Shown here: piece after piece, positions 32,240 to 33,709 of the stretch
Position numbering within the stretch: position 1 is the stretch's first letter
How the letters are laid out: the number at the start of each line of letters is the position of its first letter
Assembly: GCA_034435015.1 (NCBI GenBank)
Contig: DAOTYH010000060.1
Location: 1 to 33,709, forward strand
Length of the DNA stretch: 33,709 nt
Source of the DNA: DAOTYH01 sp034435015
GTDB lineage: Bacteria > Chloroflexota > Anaerolineae > Aggregatilineales > UBA3940
Reading direction: 5' to 3'
The notes under the pieces: model-generated
Seen by the model: the letters and a program-made list of their open reading frames with translations, nothing else
Databases searched by the model: none
Told to the model about the DNA's origin: nothing
Program-made: the position numbers and the translations under genes

Positions 32240-33487
32240 ATGAGGCTGCGTGAAATGCCAAGGGAATTGGCAATTGTCACATTGGCTATGATTATTGCCA
32301 ATATCGCTGGCAACATGTTCGGGCCATTTGAGCCGCTCTACCTTCAGACGCTGGGCGCAAGAGTGGAGCAGGTTGGCATCTTCTTCACCATACAAACTGT
32401 TCTATCCATTGTCTTCAGGCTGTTAGGAGGGTGGGTCTCGGATAATCTGGGCCGTCTCCCTACCATTGCGGTAGGGGGCGTTTTCGGTCTGGGGGCTTAT
32501 CTTGGCTACACTTTAGCGCCGTCGTGGCAGTGGGCCATGATAGGTGCACTGCTGGCGGCTATGGGGAGTTCGCTGGTTGCACCCAGCTTTCAAGCCTACA
32601 CTGCCGAGTCAGCACCGGAAGGCGCCACTGGCAGTACCTTTGGGCTGGTCGAGGGGTTGTTTCTGACCTGCCAGATTGTGGGGCCGTTGTTAGGAGGCTT
32701 TCTGGTGGACCACTACGGCTATCGGGTCATGATGTGGGCGGCAACGGGTATCTTCTCCGTCGCGGCGGTCATGCGTATCCTGATGGCCCGTAGGTCTCCC
32801 AGACGTGCGGGCTGGCTCATCCCTGCCAATCTGGGGCGTGACCTGCGTGCCTTGCTTTTGGTTCTGGTTGCCGGCGGGCTGGTGACGTGGATGTTCGTGG
32901 TGGATGGAATCAGGGATATGGGGTTTCAGGTGATCTGGCCCTTCCTGCCCAAGTACATCACCGAAGTCGGAAGGCAGAGCGAGACAATGCTCGGCGGGCT
33001 GATGGCTGGCATGTCGGTCATTACGGCGCTGGCCATGTGGCCAAGCGGGATGGTGTCGGACCGCATTGGTGAGCGGTGGGGGATCGCACTAGGCGGCCTC
33101 TTGATGGGGGCGGCTTTGGTTGTGATGATCATGTTGCCGACGACGGTTGGTTTTGCCCTCGCTTTTGGTATATTTGGGATTGCAGGGGCGATGGCATCTC
33201 CGGCCTTCTCGTCGCTGTTGAGTAAGGCCGTTCCCAGAGGCGCGTTGGGAATGACGTATGGCATTTTCATGTCAGCGCTGGGGATCATTGCTGTTCCGGC
33301 TCCCTACCTGGGAGGTCTGCTATACAGCCGCGTTGGTCCTCAGGCCCCGTTCTGGGTTGCGGTGGTATTGCTGATGCTGTCCGTCCCTATCGCGCTGTGG
33401 AAACTGCAACGCCCCCCTCAGGCTGTTAAGGTGGATCGGGCTGTAGATACACCATCGGCAGAGGCCGGTGAAGTAGCCCCGTTGTAA
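32240..33487 (+). CDS. Major facilitator superfamily transporter
   Basis: Proton-coupled or uniport permease with 12 predicted helices in 415 residues; substrate unknown, drug efflux being the commonest role of such proteins. Motif A GGWVSDNLGRLPTIAVGG follows helix 2, and a copy, PSGMVSDRIGERWG, lies at the start of the second half, the expected two-fold symmetry. The C-terminus after the last helix is a 25-residue hydrophilic tail. I start at the ATG at 32240 (MRLREMPRELAIV), with GGAG 8 nt upstream; an earlier in-frame ATG at 32114 would add 42 hydrophilic residues and overlap the divergent promoter region. A GC-rich hairpin follows at 33495. Confidence 0.9.
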   Translation: MRLREMPRELAIVTLAMIIANIAGNMFGPFEPLYLQTLGARVEQVGIFFTIQTVLSIVFRLLGGWVSDNLGRLPTIAVGGVFGLGAYLGYTLAPSWQWAMIGALLAAMGSSLVAPSFQAYTAESAPEGATGSTFGLVEGLFLTCQIVGPLLGGFLVDHYGYRVMMWAATGIFSVAAVMRILMARRSPRRAGWLIPANLGRDLRALLLVLVAGGLVTWMFVVDGIRDMGFQVIWPFLPKYITEVGRQSETMLGGLMAGMSVITALAMWPSGMVSDRIGERWGIALGGLLMGAALVVMIMLPTTVGFALAFGIFGIAGAMASPAFSSLLSKAVPRGALGMTYGIFMSALGIIAVPAPYLGGLLYSRVGPQAPFWVAVVLLMLSVPIALWKLQRPPQAVKVDRAVDTPSAEAGEVAPL

Positions 33488-33494
33488 GGCGGCA

Positions 33495-33529
33495 TCAGGG
33501 GGCGGTGGATGCCTGTCCCCGCCCCCTGA
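33495..33529 (+). terminator. Hairpin after the MFS gene
   Basis: TCAGGGGGCGG (33495-33505) pairs perfectly over 11 bp with CCGCCCCCTGA (33519-33529), starting 8 nt after the stop codon. There is no T-run, so termination is likely but not of the canonical intrinsic type. Confidence 0.5.
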
Positions 33530-33571
33530 GAGGGAGTGGCTAACTGTCTGGATATATGCAATAATAGTGTC

Positions 33572-33709
33572 ATGCAATGTCCAAAATGCAACAACCAGAA
33601 GCAACAGGTCAAATCAGGGCGGACCGAAGTCGGGAGTCAACGCTACAAATGCAAGGCCTGCGGATATCGCTACACGCCCAATCCTAAGCGGCATGGATAT
33701 AGCGATGAA
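33572..33709 (+). CDS. IS1-like transposase zinc-ribbon protein, 5' part only
   Basis: The first 46 codons of a gene cut by the window end. MQCPKCNNQKQQVKSG, then GSQRYKCKACGYRYTP gives two CxxC pairs (Cys3, Cys6, Cys27, Cys30), the zinc ribbon found at the N-terminus of IS1 InsA and related transposases, followed by the PKRHGYSDE segment common in such proteins. The frame stays open to the edge. No strong ribosome site precedes the ATG, which is usual for insertion-sequence genes. The left inverted repeat of the element could not be picked out without the other end. Confidence 0.75.
   Translation, partial: MQCPKCNNQKQQVKSGRTEVGSQRYKCKACGYRYTPNPKRHGYSDE

Noticed and set aside
32099..32395. 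N-terminal extension of the HExxH membrane protein
   Set aside because: It overlaps the MFS coding region and promoter; the segment is hydrophilic and has no ribosome site.
1..33709. tRNA, rRNA or CRISPR array
   Set aside because: No cloverleaf arms, rRNA blocks or regularly spaced repeats were recognised in the intergenic regions.

Overview
The window is about 33.7 kb of compact, moderately GC-rich bacterial chromosome. It reads as a Chloroflexota genome, probably near Anaerolineae. This is an inference from gene content: small zinc-ribbon and SHOCT-like families (DUF951, DUF2089, DUF4097), a Firmicutes-style T-box on thrS, a proline/threonine-rich lipoprotein, and no outer-membrane genes. 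No 16S rRNA or other phylogenetic marker is present, so the placement is tentative. No rRNA, tRNA or CRISPR array was seen.

Layout. (1) 40-7591, minus strand: a membrane glycosyltransferase, then succinate dehydrogenase sdhCDAB and aconitase acnA, which are two neighbouring TCA-cycle steps with separate promoters. (2) 7722-13067, plus strand: recJ, then a BON-domain protein, an alanine dehydrogenase and a family I CoA-transferase in one probable operon that ends at a strong hairpin. (3) 13163-15911, minus strand: thrS, which lacks the TGS domain and is preceded by a complete threonine T-box riboswitch, and lspA. (4) 16039-21334, plus strand: a GntR/FCD regulator with a near-consensus promoter and a FadR-type operator, followed by a glycyl radical enzyme of unknown substrate, its radical-SAM activase and a duplicated flavin split-barrel protein. 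This is the most distinctive accessory locus. (5) 21518-26669: a methyltransferase that appears to start with CTG, a lipoprotein, an SRAP (YedK/HMCES) protein, MurJ and a YfcE-type phosphodiesterase. (6) 26841-31260, plus strand: a tyrosine recombinase, a DUF951 protein, and a DUF2089-DUF4097-GNAT-SHOCT module driven by a perfect-consensus promoter overlapped by repeated AATATCAAC motifs. Three of the four proteins in this module carry the same short helical motif. (7) 31268-33709: an HExxH membrane protein divergent from an MFS transporter, then the first 46 codons of an IS1-like zinc-ribbon transposase protein cut by the window edge.

How the genes work together. The TCA block feeds electrons from succinate to quinone. 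The BON-ald-CoA-transferase operon suggests amino-acid or carboxylic-acid metabolism. The glycyl radical cluster suggests an oxygen-sensitive lyase or decarboxylase that is induced when an effector releases the GntR protein. lspA and the two apparent lipid or envelope genes (the lipoprotein and murJ) belong to envelope biogenesis, and the DUF2089/DUF4097 module may be an envelope-stress system. Start sites were chosen by Shine-Dalgarno spacing and family N-termini; several are shorter than the longest open frame, and one is longer.
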